From positions 147,577,167 to 147,641,166 of the forward strand of contig CM035806.1 in assembly GCA_020466095.1 (NCBI GenBank): a stretch of 64,000 bases of DNA, given 5' to 3'. The translations under genes were made by a program, and so were the position numbers. Origin of the DNA: Chlorops oryzae. Taxonomy: Eukaryota > Arthropoda > Insecta > Diptera > Chloropidae. Within the stretch, counting starts at the first letter, position 1. Each line of letters begins with the position of its first letter. A model generated the notes under the pieces. The model did not search any database. It was not told the origin of the DNA and worked only from the letters and a program-made list of their open reading frames with translations. Shown piece by piece: positions 47,701-59,143 of this stretch.

Positions 47701-48863
47701 CCCTGCAAGACATGCCTACCCGAAACACTAATACAGTTGTAGAAAACTTTATAAACACTAATACCAATAAAATAAAAAGTTTAGGGTATGATCCCAGCAG
47801 GAAAAGTCCCGGTGAAACCATCAATGATTTCAGCATGACATAAGAGCCGCGACTCCTCCTGTTTCTACACCAACTTTCTAATGAAATTTACACACAAGCG
47901 GCATTGGCCGTCATGAGAGGACATGTCACCAGTTGGTCATCGAAATTGCAGTGGATACCTCCTGTTTCGCAAGAAAATGTCATCGTTAGGGAGTGATACG
48001 AAATGAAAATGAAACACGGTTTTGTGTCCAATGTCATTGGAATTGCGATTGATAACACCTTTTTTCGATGACAATGTCATTAGAATTTAGAAGTACTCTA
48101 ACTTTCCCCTTGACATCATCGGTGAAAACATTAATGAATTTTTCCTTTATGCGAAAAAGTCCGGCTGGGATATGAGTGAGAGCGAGTAGGATAAAAGCCT
48201 TTTTTTAATTTCGTATGCATAAAGGAGACGGCTGATGTAAGCGGCTTTGTGTTATGCAAAAGTAAAGTTTTCTCCTGCTATAATACCGACTACTTGTTAA
48301 GAATTCTTTCTGGACTAGATGAAGCATCACTATGGAATAAAAATTTGTTAAGTCGAAAGAGATTTGTTTGGACTTGCAGCTCTTTACAGAATTTGACGCT
48401 AACCCTAAAATATTCTACCGGTAGGTAGGCTTGCCAAAAAGTGATACCTCTTTTCAAAGGAATGCCTATGGGGTTTTTTCCGTAAGGCTTATCCATATAC
48501 CTACCTAAAAGGCTGCCTGATAATACTACCTACTGATATATGCGTGATGTCTAACGAATTTTGTTGTTAACTATACCACATTATAACCCTAGGAATTCTT
48601 CTTATTAATAGTACTGGATATTTCACTCGTGAAACAGACAGTATGCCTACGATGAAAAAGCAAGGCAACTGTATGTCAAAACATATGCGAGTGTTCATGC
48701 GAAAGAAAAGGATAAATTCTTACACGTACATTTGTTTCAGGTAGTTTTTTCACACTGCCCTTAAGGAGCTAATAGAATCTTTTTCATATTGACTACCAAA
48801 AAATGTATAGTTAGCGCTATTAGTTAAATCTCCTGGTAATAAACAGGTAGTGTGTTTGCAGGG
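47701..48863. mobile_element. TIR element CCCTGCAAG...TTTGCAGGG, host of a nested MITE
   Basis: The left end CCCTGCAAGACATGCCTACC is inverse-related to the right end AGGTAGTGTGTTTGCAGGG, with TA at both flanks. The element is 1163 bases, of which 47793-48169 is a second element. The rest has no recognisable domain. Confidence 0.75.
47793..48169. mobile_element. Nested MITE CCCAGCAGGAAA...GGCTGGG
   Basis: CCCAGCAGGAAAAGTCCCGG is inverse-related to AAAAAGTCCGGCTGGG, with AT at both flanks. It resembles the 51383-52095 element. Another solo right-type end (TTTCCGGCTGGGA) is at 62546-62558. Confidence 0.75.
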
Positions 48864-50357
48864 TAATAAAATAAAAAAATTTTTAAAAAAATCTCGACGA
48901 TTGCCTGAGCTTTAAAATTGACTTTGACGACTTCGGATTCTTAGGCATTCACACTATCTACTGAGCTCCCACTGGCCAAATCATATGCGTTTTTGTTAAC
49001 GCACTGAAGTAAATGTTGCCAATTGGCCTCGCCCCGTTGTCTCTTCTACATCACAAGTTCGAGCGTGAACTTGCGGGTCTTCTTGTCATAAAAAATGTCC
49101 ATAGAAAATGTCAATAGCAGATTGTTTAGCCGGGTGGTACGGGAGTTTTCATCTGTATTGTAGGCCGGAAATGACTCCAGGACTAATGACATGGTATGTA
49201 CATATTTAAGGCACAAAATCGAGTTCTAAGGACAATTAAATTTATGGCTGTGAGCGTGTGAGCGTGTGACCGCCCGCTAGGATCTCTGCCAGGTGTGTGT
49301 TGGTTTTATCATTACATTATATATTTGTATGTTTGTGAATAGTCAAGTCGCTTGAAGCTTCCTTTTGAAATATGCAATCAAACACATATGTACATACATA
49401 CATATACGAGCAGAGACACTATCAAGGCACGGAAGAAAGCTAAAGTTTAGGGTGGAGTAAAACATACGAGCACAGTATGTATATTATTCGCATATATGAT
49501 CCGCATCTGTTTCCAATTGCAGTGGTTGCAAGAGTATCACACACAACTAAGTACATACGTGTCCCGAGTAGTCATGGTCCATCAAACTTAAGAACGGAAT
49601 ATCGGCTTAATATCGGTCAGCCGCTTCGAATAAAATCGATCGGCGGAGGGTGTTTCCCCTTTTCTTTTGTTATTGTTTTTGTGCATCAGTACCTAACAGT
49701 GGACAAATGACCGTCAATTTGAAGCGAATTTTCATGTGCCTAATAATTTTAAGAGCTTCGAGAATGTCGAATGATAAAAATGCAGCAAAGCTGGAGATAG
49801 GTACCCTAGGCAATGAATGACACAAGCGAAAAATTTGACTAGTTTCTCGTGTCACCCAGTACTATGTAGTAGTAAAGCTGTATGTATGTATACCCCGAGA
49901 ATAATGCATTCTTCTATTGACGTTTCATATGAGCGTAAATGCCGGAAGACACCACTTGAACGTGGAACAAGTGACTCAGTAGACCCATCCGGGCCGCCAA
50001 TTGGATACATTTTCTCTAGTATGTCAAAAGAAAAAAGGGGCATGCATTTGCCGATTGTAGCTCAGTGGATAGCATGTCCGTTCATGACTTGCATTTATGT
50101 AGGATACAGTCGATTCTCGATTCAAATTCAAACCTGCGATAATTCGTAATATTTTAAGGGTCCCTGGAGTTTCGAATTAACGAGAGTCGACTGTATTTGC
50201 TACTATTCTATATTGAATCAAGGCATTCGGTGGCGTAGTGGATGGTGCGTTTCTAGCAATCCGAGAGGCTAGAGTTTGTTTCCCGCGCTCAGTCAAATAA
50301 TTTTTTTTTTTATATATATTTTAATATTATTTAATTAAGTATTAAAAAAAAAAATTA
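48864..50357. other. Intergenic DNA with tRNA-like relics
   Basis: No protein gene recognised. tRNA-like strings: GATTGTAGCTCAGTGGATAG at 50053 (A-box part only) and GGTGGCGTAGTGGATGGTG at 50230, with a B-box-like GAGTTTGTTTCCC near 50271. These look like SINE or tRNA relics. Confidence 0.4.
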
Positions 50358-50365
50358 CTTATAAT

Positions 50366-50628
50366 TAGAGCTCGGATTTTGAATATTTTGAATTTTTTTG
50401 CATTTAACTGTGTTTTTTGAATATTTTATTCACTGAAGTAGGCTTTTTTTGGTTAATTTGACAATTCAACATTTTAATAGGCATACTAAATCGAACTAAT
50501 TTTGAATTTTTGAGTGTGAATTTTTTGAATTTTTGTTTGATTTTTTTTTGAATTTTTTTTGAATTTTTTTGAATATTTCTTTGAATTTTTTTTCTTCATT
50601 TTTTTACATATTCAAATTCCGAGGCATA
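50366..50628. mobile_element. Diverged CTCGGATTTT MITE in a nested/adjacent array
   Basis: The ends AGAGCTCGGATTTTGAATAT and ATATTCAAATTCCGAGGCAT are inverse-related. The interior is extremely T-rich with repeated TTTGAATTTTTTT. The 8-mer CTTATAAT flanks it at 50358-50365 and 50629-50636. Confidence 0.75.
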
Positions 50629-50636
50629 CTTATAAT

Positions 50637-50878
50637 CAGGGCTCGGATTTTGTTGACTTTTATAAATTTGAAGCATACTTAAAGGAGCAAAAATTTTTCT
50701 AACTAACATTTTACGAATAAGTTTAGTGAAGTTGAAATTCAAACCGCTTGTCTTATTTCAAAAAATTTATATTGAAGTTAAAAATCGACTTAAGTCGTAA
50801 CTTTGTGTGTGTTAAATAAAAATTTTACTCCTTTAAGTATGCTTTAAATTTATAAAAGTCAACAAAATCCGAGCCCTG
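50637..50878. mobile_element. hAT-like MITE (CAGGGCTCGG family), copy 3
   Basis: The ends are CAGGGCTCGGATTTTGTTGA and TCAACAAAATCCGAGCCCTG. CTTATAAT precedes (50629-50636) and follows (50879-50886). Its left duplication is also the right duplication of the element just upstream. Confidence 0.95.
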
Positions 50879-51094
50879 CTTATAATCAAAAGAAATCATT
50901 CAATAAAACATCTTATGCAAACAAATAATATATAAATTCGTCTACAAAGTTGTGTCTCCATTAGCGAAGAAGGGTCGAAGAAACTCTTTTCTTTCTGACT
51001 GGCCAGTTGCTTTCTTTCTTAAGTGAAGGAACGAACTTCCTTTCCATTAAATTATATGCCTCTTTGAAATATTCCGCAATTCTTATCCTTTTTT

Positions 51095-51175
51095 TTTTTA
51101 TCACCTACGCGCGGATTCGAATTCCGGCCTTTGTATTGCTTAGCGTATACGCTATCCACCGCATTACATACATAC
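51095..51175 (-). other. tRNA-like relic, minus strand
   Basis: On the minus strand GGTGGATAGCGTATACGC is followed by a B box GAATTCGAATCCGCG. Spacing suits a tRNA-derived SINE head; no proper acceptor stem. Confidence 0.4.
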
Positions 51176-51382
51176 ATATGTATGCTCGAGAAAATCGAAC
51201 TATAGAACTATCGAAATGTCCGTATTTGAAGCTCTTTTGTCTTTGGAGAAACGGTAGTGACATAGGGGTTAAATTGGCTTCGCATTGACTGCAGGATACG
51301 AATATAACAATTAACACACACGCACACACACACACACGCACACCACAACTCATGGTAGCACATGGTAGCGAATCGGAACCTA

Positions 51383-51494
51383 CCCAGCAGGCAAATATCT
51401 CCTGCACGGTAAATAGGAGAGTTTTCCTGCACTCGAAAGAGAGACAGTAACTCATAAAATAATTTCTATTAATAGACGTTTAGAGAAAAAATAA

Positions 51495-51528
<34 letters not shown>

Positions 51529-52095
51529 TGCGCAGCTCTAAAAAGCTTTTGTCGTTATCGCACCAAAGTCACCCTGGACCTCACTGTCACTTTGCGTACA
51601 GACGGCACATGAACTGCCATGCATGCGGCATGCCCAGTGCCGGATTAAGGTAGGGCTAGCTGGGTTTATAGCCCCGGGCCTCAACTGGCAAAGGGCCCCG
51701 AGCTTCCAAATAAAATATCATTAAAAAAAAATATTTCAAAAAATATTTTTCGAGTAAAATCGTTTCAAAGTTTAAAAATTAATGAATAAAAAAATTAAAT
51801 TATATGATATATTTAAAAAAAAATTTTTACTTATACCACTTTCAAAATCAAGGGATCATATATAAATTGTTTCATCTATTGGTCATTCCTTTGAACGAAT
51901 TTGTATTGTACTAAATAACCCATTTTGAACTTAAATTCCTTATATTAAAAAAAAAAAAAACTGCGCCAAATAGAGCATCAGGGGGCCCCATCACTATACA
52001 ATAAGCCTCATGACACTCTAATCCGACCCTTGGGCATGCCGCATCCAATCATGCCTGACATCAGCGATGTGGTTAAAGTGACATTTCCTGCTGGG
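51383..52095. mobile_element. TIR element CCCAGCAGG...CCTGCTGGG, split by a hAT MITE
   Basis: CCCAGCAGGCAAAT at left and ATTTCCTGCTGGG at right are inverse ends, with TA on both sides. It contains an (AG)n run at 51497-51526 and the complete element at 51635-52032. Confidence 0.75.
51635..52032. mobile_element. hAT MITE CAGTGCCGGATTAAG with exact 8-bp duplication
   Basis: The left end CAGTGCCGGATTAAGG and the right end CTAATCCGACCCTTG are inverse-related. The palindromic 8-mer GGCATGCC stands at 51627-51634 and 52033-52040. The CAGTGCCGGATTA terminus is familiar from animal hAT elements. The interior is AT-rich and non-coding. Confidence 0.93.
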
Positions 52096-53099
52096 TAAAC
52101 AAACAAACCAATGCATTGAACGAAGAGGTTTGCTCCTGCGTGCGAATTATTTCATTGAAATTTTGAAGTCTTTGTCTTTGATATACCTACTACATTTGCA
52201 TCATCGCTTTTGATTATAAACGCATGCACTATTCTATTCCTTTTCATTAAAAATTGCAACACAAAAAAGAACAAAAAACCCAAAAAAAATCAAACACAAA
52301 TCATGTCTAGCGGCTAAAAGTATGCCTCAATTTTCAACACAACACTTTGAGCACTCCATTTTGTAGATGCTTCGATATTTTTGCGAAAAATACGAATGAA
52401 AATCGGATTGCGTCACACAATGAATTTCATGTGGGAAACAGAATGCAAAAATAATCTAAAAAAAAAAAAAAAAACAGTTTTCTGATTTAAGACGAACACA
52501 CCAACACCATGATGCATGAATATATAAATAAAAATAATACCAACATTTTCAATCGTTCCTTTTCCATTCGCCGCACGCTCAATTAACGTTTTCCAAAACT
52601 GAAGCAGGGAAAAAAATTCTGCGCTCAATTTTGTGCTCTTCTTCTGCGTTTGCATTTTATGTCATCGAAATGATTTTACAATCGTGTGTATACATATATA
52701 TGTATATGTATATGTATTATATATATATATATATATATATATTCGTATGTGAAGTTATGTATGTATGTTTTTTCGTATGTATGTATATAAGAAAGTCGAC
52801 TAGCGTCCATGTGCTCACTTACACACATGTACATATGTATATACGTATAGATGATTATTACTTATTGCCAAAAGGACTCGTTTTTCGCTTTATTTCTTAA
52901 GGAATAACTCACACAAAATATCTCAGACAATCGTCCACGCATACAAACACACACTCATACCAATTTCGTTGTTACGCTTAGAAATCTATAGTTCTTACAA
53001 TCTATTTCGTTGTATGAGAAACTATGCTTTTGTCGTTGTTTGTTTGTTTGTTTGTTTTCCTTTTCTTTTTTTTTTTTTGAATCACTTTCATTGCTCCTA
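52096..53099. other. Intergenic DNA, no gene recognised
   Basis: An A run lies at 52458-52474, TA/TATG arrays at 52693-52790 and a (GTTT)n at 53038-53056. Nothing else recognised. Confidence 0.45.
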
Positions 53100-53969
53100 G
53101 AATGTCTCTATTGATTTTTTTTATTTTTTTTATTTTTATTTTTTTTGTTTCCTTCAAAGGAGAAGTTAAAGTAAAAATAAGTCAAAAGGGGTACATAGTA
53201 TATATAACAAAAGGGAGCGGGATAGGGAGATAATATCATTTTGAGGGGGAAAAAAAAATAAAAAATGTCCAAAAGAAAAGACGAAAACTGAAAGAAGAGA
53301 GACAGTAAAGGAGAGAGGGAACGTGACTTTAGAGGATTATTATAAGATAGGGAATTGACTCTCTAGGTTACAGAGAAAGTTCGATTAAGAAAATATCGAG
53401 AAGTCACCCGCCCGAAGAGATGGATGGATGGGGACTAATAACTCACGCTAAATGGTGCTAATTATAGGTAGTATATATTATGTACAGAAATCTGAGGACT
53501 TAAGGCTAAGATTGCTCTGAGAGATTGCTTGTGTTGTTTTTCAATTGAAGTAATTGTTTAATTGCTTTTTAGATCAGATAGATGCAATTGACTACGTTAA
53601 GTTGAAAATGACTAAATTGCGTGATCAATGAGTTTGAACTTAATAGATCGTTTAGTTTCTTTTTTAGCGAAGCGTTAGCCGTAACCTCACTTTTTCTTAT
53701 TAAATCGTATGTACGTACGTACGTACCTTTTTTGATAGAATCGATTCGACTCTGTGGTCTACGTTTTCAAACCGAATACCGAATACCGAATACAGAATTC
53801 GTTTTCCTTAATTGCTACTTACAATTATTGAAAGCCTTGCTACCATTTAGCTACTACTCACGGATGACATTCTTGCGCTTCTAGGCTGCTAGGCTGCAGA
53901 CATCGCTGTCGGATAAACCAGGTTGTGCCAGTTCGTATCCACCTGTAACTTTCACGACATTTTCAGCTA
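53100..53969 (-). other. Probable 3' UTR of scrt
   Basis: This is non-coding AT-rich DNA downstream of the scrt stop. On the minus strand AATAAA-type signals occur in the T-rich run at about 53115-53145. A (ACGT)n-like stretch lies at 53709-53725 and a repeated CCGAATA near 53770-53790. The extent is inferred only from position. Confidence 0.35.
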
Positions 53970-55883
53970 CTAGCCGCCAAAAGATGTGCCTTCCGTTTTG
54001 ATGATCGCCGGGCCGGGCACCACACCGACTGTGACTAGAGGCACGATCGGTCCACCGAGTGCTTCCGTGCATGGAGAGTCTTGGCTTGTTGAAACGAATC
54101 CACTGTAGCTTTTTTGACCATTCTGCATCAAATAATGATGGTACTCGTCGGTTGGTGTGGGTGATGCTATGCCGCCGCCGCCGCCGCCACTGTCACTTGT
54201 ACTCAAATCGAATTGCATATCGGCTTCGTCCTTCAGGCATGCCGACTCGAGGTGCTTGTTTCAGATACGATTTGAGTGCGAAAGTCTTATGGCATTTTTT
54301 GCATTCGAAATTCTTATCAATCGAATGGGTCTGCATGTGAGCCCTCAGATTCGATCGATCGGCGAACGCCTTGCCGCAATGGGCGCAACCGTATGGCTTT
54401 TCGCCTGTGTGCGAACGCAAATGGCCCTGCAGGAGCCATGGCCGCGAAAAGAGTTTACCGCAAACGCCGCAGCTGTGCGAAAGCTTATGCGTGAGAACGT
54501 GCATGGCCAGCGCTGGCATCGAAACGTACGCCTTGCCGCAGGTGTGGCACTTTTTCGCCGCCTGCGAATCGAGCGATCGATGCGTTTGCTTATGACGCGA
54601 TAGATTGCTCGATGTTGCATATTGCTTGCCGCACTCAGTGCATGTGTATTTGGCCTTCTGTTGATCCAGCTGCACGATCACTGCGGGATCGGCCGTATTT
54701 TTTCGCTTCGATCGACCATCGCTAATGAAGAACGCTTCGTACGTGTATGCGACTGTTTTTGTGCCACTCGCATTGCTGCTAATTGGGACATCGCTGGCGT
54801 CTCCACACTGCACACTGATCACACTGCTGCTGCTGCTGTTCGAGCTCGAAAGCTGATTCGTTGTATTGCTATTCTCGTTTTGAATCGCATTCGCATTGAT
54901 CATGGGTAAATCGATCTTGCCTTTTGTGCTGGAGATACCGCCGTCGGGCCCAGAAATGGTGTCTGCAACAAGGCCATGTCCTTGACTCTCTTCGGTGCAG
55001 ATAACTAAGGCCACTGATGGGGAGGAGGCCGGAGGTAACGATTCAGTCAAAAATGGTTTCGTTGTTTGTTTGATTTCACCAGGTGGCAACTCTTCATCGT
55101 GCTGCTGTTGCAATTGCCGTTGCTGCTCTTCTTGCTGCGGATGCTGCGGTAAATGTTGGATATTCGTGATGTGGTGAAGTGGTGGCGGAATCTGCTGTAT
55201 TGTTGTATGCAACGGCAATGGCAACGGCAACGGCAAGGGTTCCTGTTGTGCTTGCTTCTGCTGTTGTTGCTGATGATCGTCGTGCTGTTCATGTTGCTGT
55301 TGATGCACATTTTTCAGCTGATGTTGCTGTAACGGTGGATCGAAGGCCGTCGATGCACTCAAATCGAGTATAGCATGCGCCGCATTTAGGTCTTCTTCCG
55401 CCGGTCTATCGAAGCTTCTATAGGGACGAACGCGATGGAATAAGCTTGGCCTGTCATCTAGCGAATAGGGCCGGTATATGTCCTTCTTTTTTGGTGGCAA
55501 CGAAAGCGTTGCACCGGTGCTTGTAAAGCACATTGCTAGCGATTTTCTTGGCTGCGCGCTTTGGTCGCTGACTATTTGTTGCTGGTCTTGCTCTCGTAGA
55601 TGGTCATCCGATTCAGTTTTAATGTTAATGATGTTAGATGGACTCAATTTCGACCTAATGGACGATGGCGAGGCTAATGGTGACGTGTCGTCAGATGGCG
55701 GAGTATCGTACAGGAATCGATGATGCTTGGTACTGGGCGGTAGATTTTGATAAGAAACAGGCGACGACGAAGTTGGCAGTATGGCAGAAACAGCAGAGGT
55801 TACATTTGTTATTACCGCAACTTCGCTCTCCATTCTAGGCAGGTACGCTGTGAAGTGCATGGGCGAAATATCATGACCGTATC
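53970..55883 (-). CDS. scrt: scratch (scrt) zinc-finger transcription factor, 3' exon
   Basis: This is a nuclear zinc-finger factor of the Snail/Scratch family, known in flies as a pan-neural regulator. The exon starts at 55883 after a pyrimidine-rich acceptor (AG at 55885-55884), in phase 1 with a split Gly codon. If no upstream exon is used, the first ATG is at 55860. Visible blocks in order are PPKKKDIYRPYSLDD, then DLNAAHAILDLSAS, long Gln/His/Pro-rich stretches, and YEAFFISDGRSKRK, which is a hallmark of Scratch proteins. Five zinc fingers follow, beginning at about 54642 (CTECGK, CHTCGK, CGVCGK, CAHCGK, CKKCHK). In finger 5 the frame breaks: a TTT run at 54259-54261 has one base too many, which replaces the last His and Cys ligands with an unrelated 22-residue tail ending at 54193. 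Dropping one base restores the finger and leads into the Gly- and Ser-rich C-terminus that stops at 53970. The exon would then code about 636 residues. The upstream exon(s) were not found. Confidence 0.9.
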
Positions 55884-56715
55884 CTGAATATTCAAAAGAG
55901 AAAAACAAAATTCAAATAACTGTCGAAACGGAAATCTTATTGTTAAAGTGATGGCCAAAATCCATTAAGGCACCATGAAATTGAAGAATCAAAAATGTAA
56001 TATGTATGTATGTATGTATGTGGCAAGTGAATCAAAGCCAATGTAATACCATATGTACTTGTCAAGAACAACGCATAGGTTATTTAAGTATGCTGTGATA
56101 TACAAGAAAATTCCGTAAGATATCACAGTAAGATATCGTTAGTACAGAAACATCGGAAGAAATGTTCGAATCCCGAATATCAGAGTTTTTCATAGCGGAT
56201 ACAGAGGCTCAATGTTATGAATTTTATTTGTAGGACGAAATATGAAGGAATTAGAACTTATTTATAGTCCATAATCCTTATATAAATTAAAAATCAATTT
56301 CAAGTTATTGTTATAATTTAACATCCTGGTGCGTAAAATCGAAATTTTATTATTTCTGCAGTCAATCACTGAGCAAGCAGATGTATGAAGTTAGTTGGTT
56401 AATAGCTTAATAAATTATTTATATACATATACGAGTATAACTACTGACCAACAGTTAACATATAATCATATAAATACATATATTAGAATAACAACTTAAT
56501 AGTAAATAATTAATATAATCAAATAAATCAATAACTTATTAACAAATGCCATAAAAACACATAGCCATAAGCCTAACCTAAAAGAAAATATAGGCCAAAA
56601 TTAAAAAAAATTGACAAACTAGCCTCCAAAAGAATAAATGTGTCCAAAATCAATAACTACAAATTTGCAGAGAATAAATATTTGCTTTCTAATGAATATT
56701 TTTCGAACCTCTATC
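55884..56715. other. scrt intron start side; no exon recognised
   Basis: On the minus strand this lies upstream of the scrt acceptor and so should be intron. (TATG)n lies at 56000-56021. No donor-bearing exon with a SNAG-like start was found between here and the window end. Confidence 0.4.
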
Positions 56716-56986
56716 TCCCTCTCTCTTTTCCTCACCCCCTCACTTCCTCTCCCTCTCTCACTCTCACTCTCCCCCACCCCCACCCTCTCCACTCCATCCC
56801 TTCCCACCGTCTCACCCTCCATCTCTCACACACTCTCCCTTTCTTCATATCTCTCTCTCTCTCGCTCCCTCTCTTCATCTCTCTCTCTCTCCCACTCTTC
56901 ATCTCTCTCTCCCACTCTTCATCTCTCTCTCCCACTCTTCATCTCTCTCCCTCTCTTTCTCTCTCTATCTCTTTCTCTCTCTCTCT

Positions 56987-57019
<33 letters not shown>

Positions 57020-57195
57020 TCTCTCTCTCTCTTCTCTTTCTCTCTCTTCTCTCTCTTCTCTCTTTCTCTCTCTCTCTCTTTCTCTCCCTCTCTCTTTCTC
57101 TCTCTCTCTTTCTCTCTCTCTCTCTTTCTCTCACTCTCCTCTCCTCTCGCTTTCTCTCCCCTCCTCTTTCTCTCTCTCTCCTTCTCTCTCTCTCT

Positions 57196-57237
<42 letters not shown>

Positions 57238-57600
57238 TCACCCCCTAACTTCCTCTCCCTCTCACACTCTCCTCCACCCTCTCTCTCTTCTTTCCCACTC
57301 CACCCCTCTCTACCTCTCTCAAACCTTCCCTCCGTCTCACCCTTCATCTCTCTCTCTCTCTCTTCTCTCTTTCTCTCTCTCTCTCTTTATCTCTCTCTCT
57401 GTTTCTCTTTCTCTTTCTCTTTCTCTCTCTCTCTCACTATCTCTTTATCAAACTCTCTCTCACACTCTCTCTGTCACAATCTTTCTCACACTCTATCTCA
57501 CTCTCTCACCTATTCTATCTCTATCTCTTCTTGTCTTCCTCGCTCTCCCTCTTCCTCTCACGCGCTCTCACACACTCTCACTTATTCTCTCCCTCAAACC
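56716..57600 (+). repeat. ~880-base CT-rich polypyrimidine tract
   Basis: Almost pure C/T on the plus strand: CTCTCT runs broken by TTTCTC, CCCAC and TTCATCTCTCTC subrepeats (e.g. CCCACTCTTCATCTCTCTCT at 56892 onward). It generates long spurious Ser/Leu frames on plus and Arg/Glu frames on minus. It probably lies in the scrt intron. Confidence 0.92.
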
Positions 57601-58065
57601 TTCTCCATCCGTCCCGCCTCCTCATCCTTATCATCGTAAAACATAAAACCGCTCGATGTGACCAAATCTTGAGGTTAAGGGGTATGAAAAATTGATATTG
57701 GCCGATTCTCAGAATAACCGGATATGCACAAAAAATTTCTGAACAAACGATCCAGCCGTTTAGGCGTAGTTTAATGTCCAACACTGTGACATGTAAATTT
57801 TATATAAGAGAAATTAAAATTAATATGCTCTTATACTAAGATTAAATTCTTCCTAAAGACGCGCACAGGTGAGGAATTAATGTTTGGGAAAGATCATGTT
57901 TTCTCGAGTTTTAGAGAAATTGTTCAGTTTGATATGCAAAAAGAACAACTGACCTATGAGGTATTTAAGCATTATCTCGATTGGCTGAAGTCCGAGATCA
58001 GAGCTAGTTTTTATGCTTTTACGGGCGAATATTATTTCCAAACCTGGAATGCTGTTCTACGCTGT

Positions 58066-58310
58066 AAAATATAGGGTGGAGCATAGGGGATGCGTGCTAT
58101 GCTCATGATCCCAGAGTCCCAGGTTCGATAATGTTCCAAGCCTAGCACAGGTTTTTCAAAAAGTCGCATGTCAGGGGCACACTACATAATACTTAAGACA
58201 TACACTCACACAAACACAAGAAAACCTCCTTGGTATCACAATGGGCCGATTAAGTATGGCATAAGTGGCAGCCACTTCAACCTACCTACATAACTACCTA
58301 CCTACGCAAC
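58066..58310 (+). mobile_element. tRNA-headed SINE, plus orientation
   Basis: GGATGCGTGCTATGCTCATG and a decayed B box AGGTTCGATAATG head the unit. A GTCAGGGGCACACTACATAA body, AAAACCTCCTTGG and a CAGCCACTTCAACCTACCTA tail follow. It is the unbroken counterpart of 38129-38584. Confidence 0.75.
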
Positions 58311-59140
58311 GTACGGAAAAATTCAAAACCCCTTTGAAGCTATTAAGGGTATATTAGTTTTTGAATTTTAAATGAAAAAATGTATACAAAATATATATAT
58401 AAACGTATGTATACCGACCCAGATTTTTTCTAATTTGAAACCTTATAGCCCAAATTATTGAAATAATATGACATTTTACTGAGGATAACTTTTCTGTCGA
58501 AAGCCGACAAAGAACAGCTCACCGCACAAAGGGAATGATTGCTCCTCAGTCGAGTTAAGTTGGTCGGCTGTCAATTTCAATCAATAATGATTAAATACAT
58601 ATTACAAAGAAAAACGCATGCATAATATTTATAAGACACTTATAAGTGAACATAATTGAACTGCATAATAGACGGTCGCAAGCCCGGTTGAGAAAGATAG
58701 ATAAAAAGCCTCAAAAACGAAAAAAAAAATGCTGAAATTACATATTGGCTCTGCGAAAAAATGTCCTCTTACAAAGGGCGAATGTTACCGTCTTGCGTCG
58801 TAAAAGTAGAAAATTGGTGGGTCTTGCGCCATAAAAATTCACCTGTCATGAACGCAGAATAATTGCCTTGGATGAGATATAAACATAGTGAAAGGACTCG
58901 GAACCATGCACGGGGCTAATAATTGTAAAAAAAAAACGAATAGGAACTTCAAACATACGCATAATGATGCAGGCCGGGGAAATGCATGAGAATGCTGACG
59001 AACTGATTGGAATTAAAATAGATTGTATGGCAAGGAAGCATTGAATTAAGGACGAGAGAGAATACATAATGTTATTACTGTGGAACAAAGCAAAGAATTG
59101 AGTTGTACAGAACGGGCTTTTTTCCGTAAGCGAAAAATTA
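58311..59140. other. Intergenic or intronic DNA, nothing recognised
   Basis: No coding region, TIR pair or RNA gene recognised. Confidence 0.4.
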
Positions 59141-59143
59141 AGA

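Noticed and set aside
54193..54258. Alternative C-terminus of scrt as written (tail after KSYL)
   Set aside because: It removes conserved finger ligands, while the next frame continues the conserved sequence; an extra base is the simpler reading.
56638..57639. Long plus-strand Ser/Leu frame (333 residues) and minus-strand Arg/Glu frames
   Set aside because: Pure product of the CT-rich tract in every frame; no domain, no codon structure.
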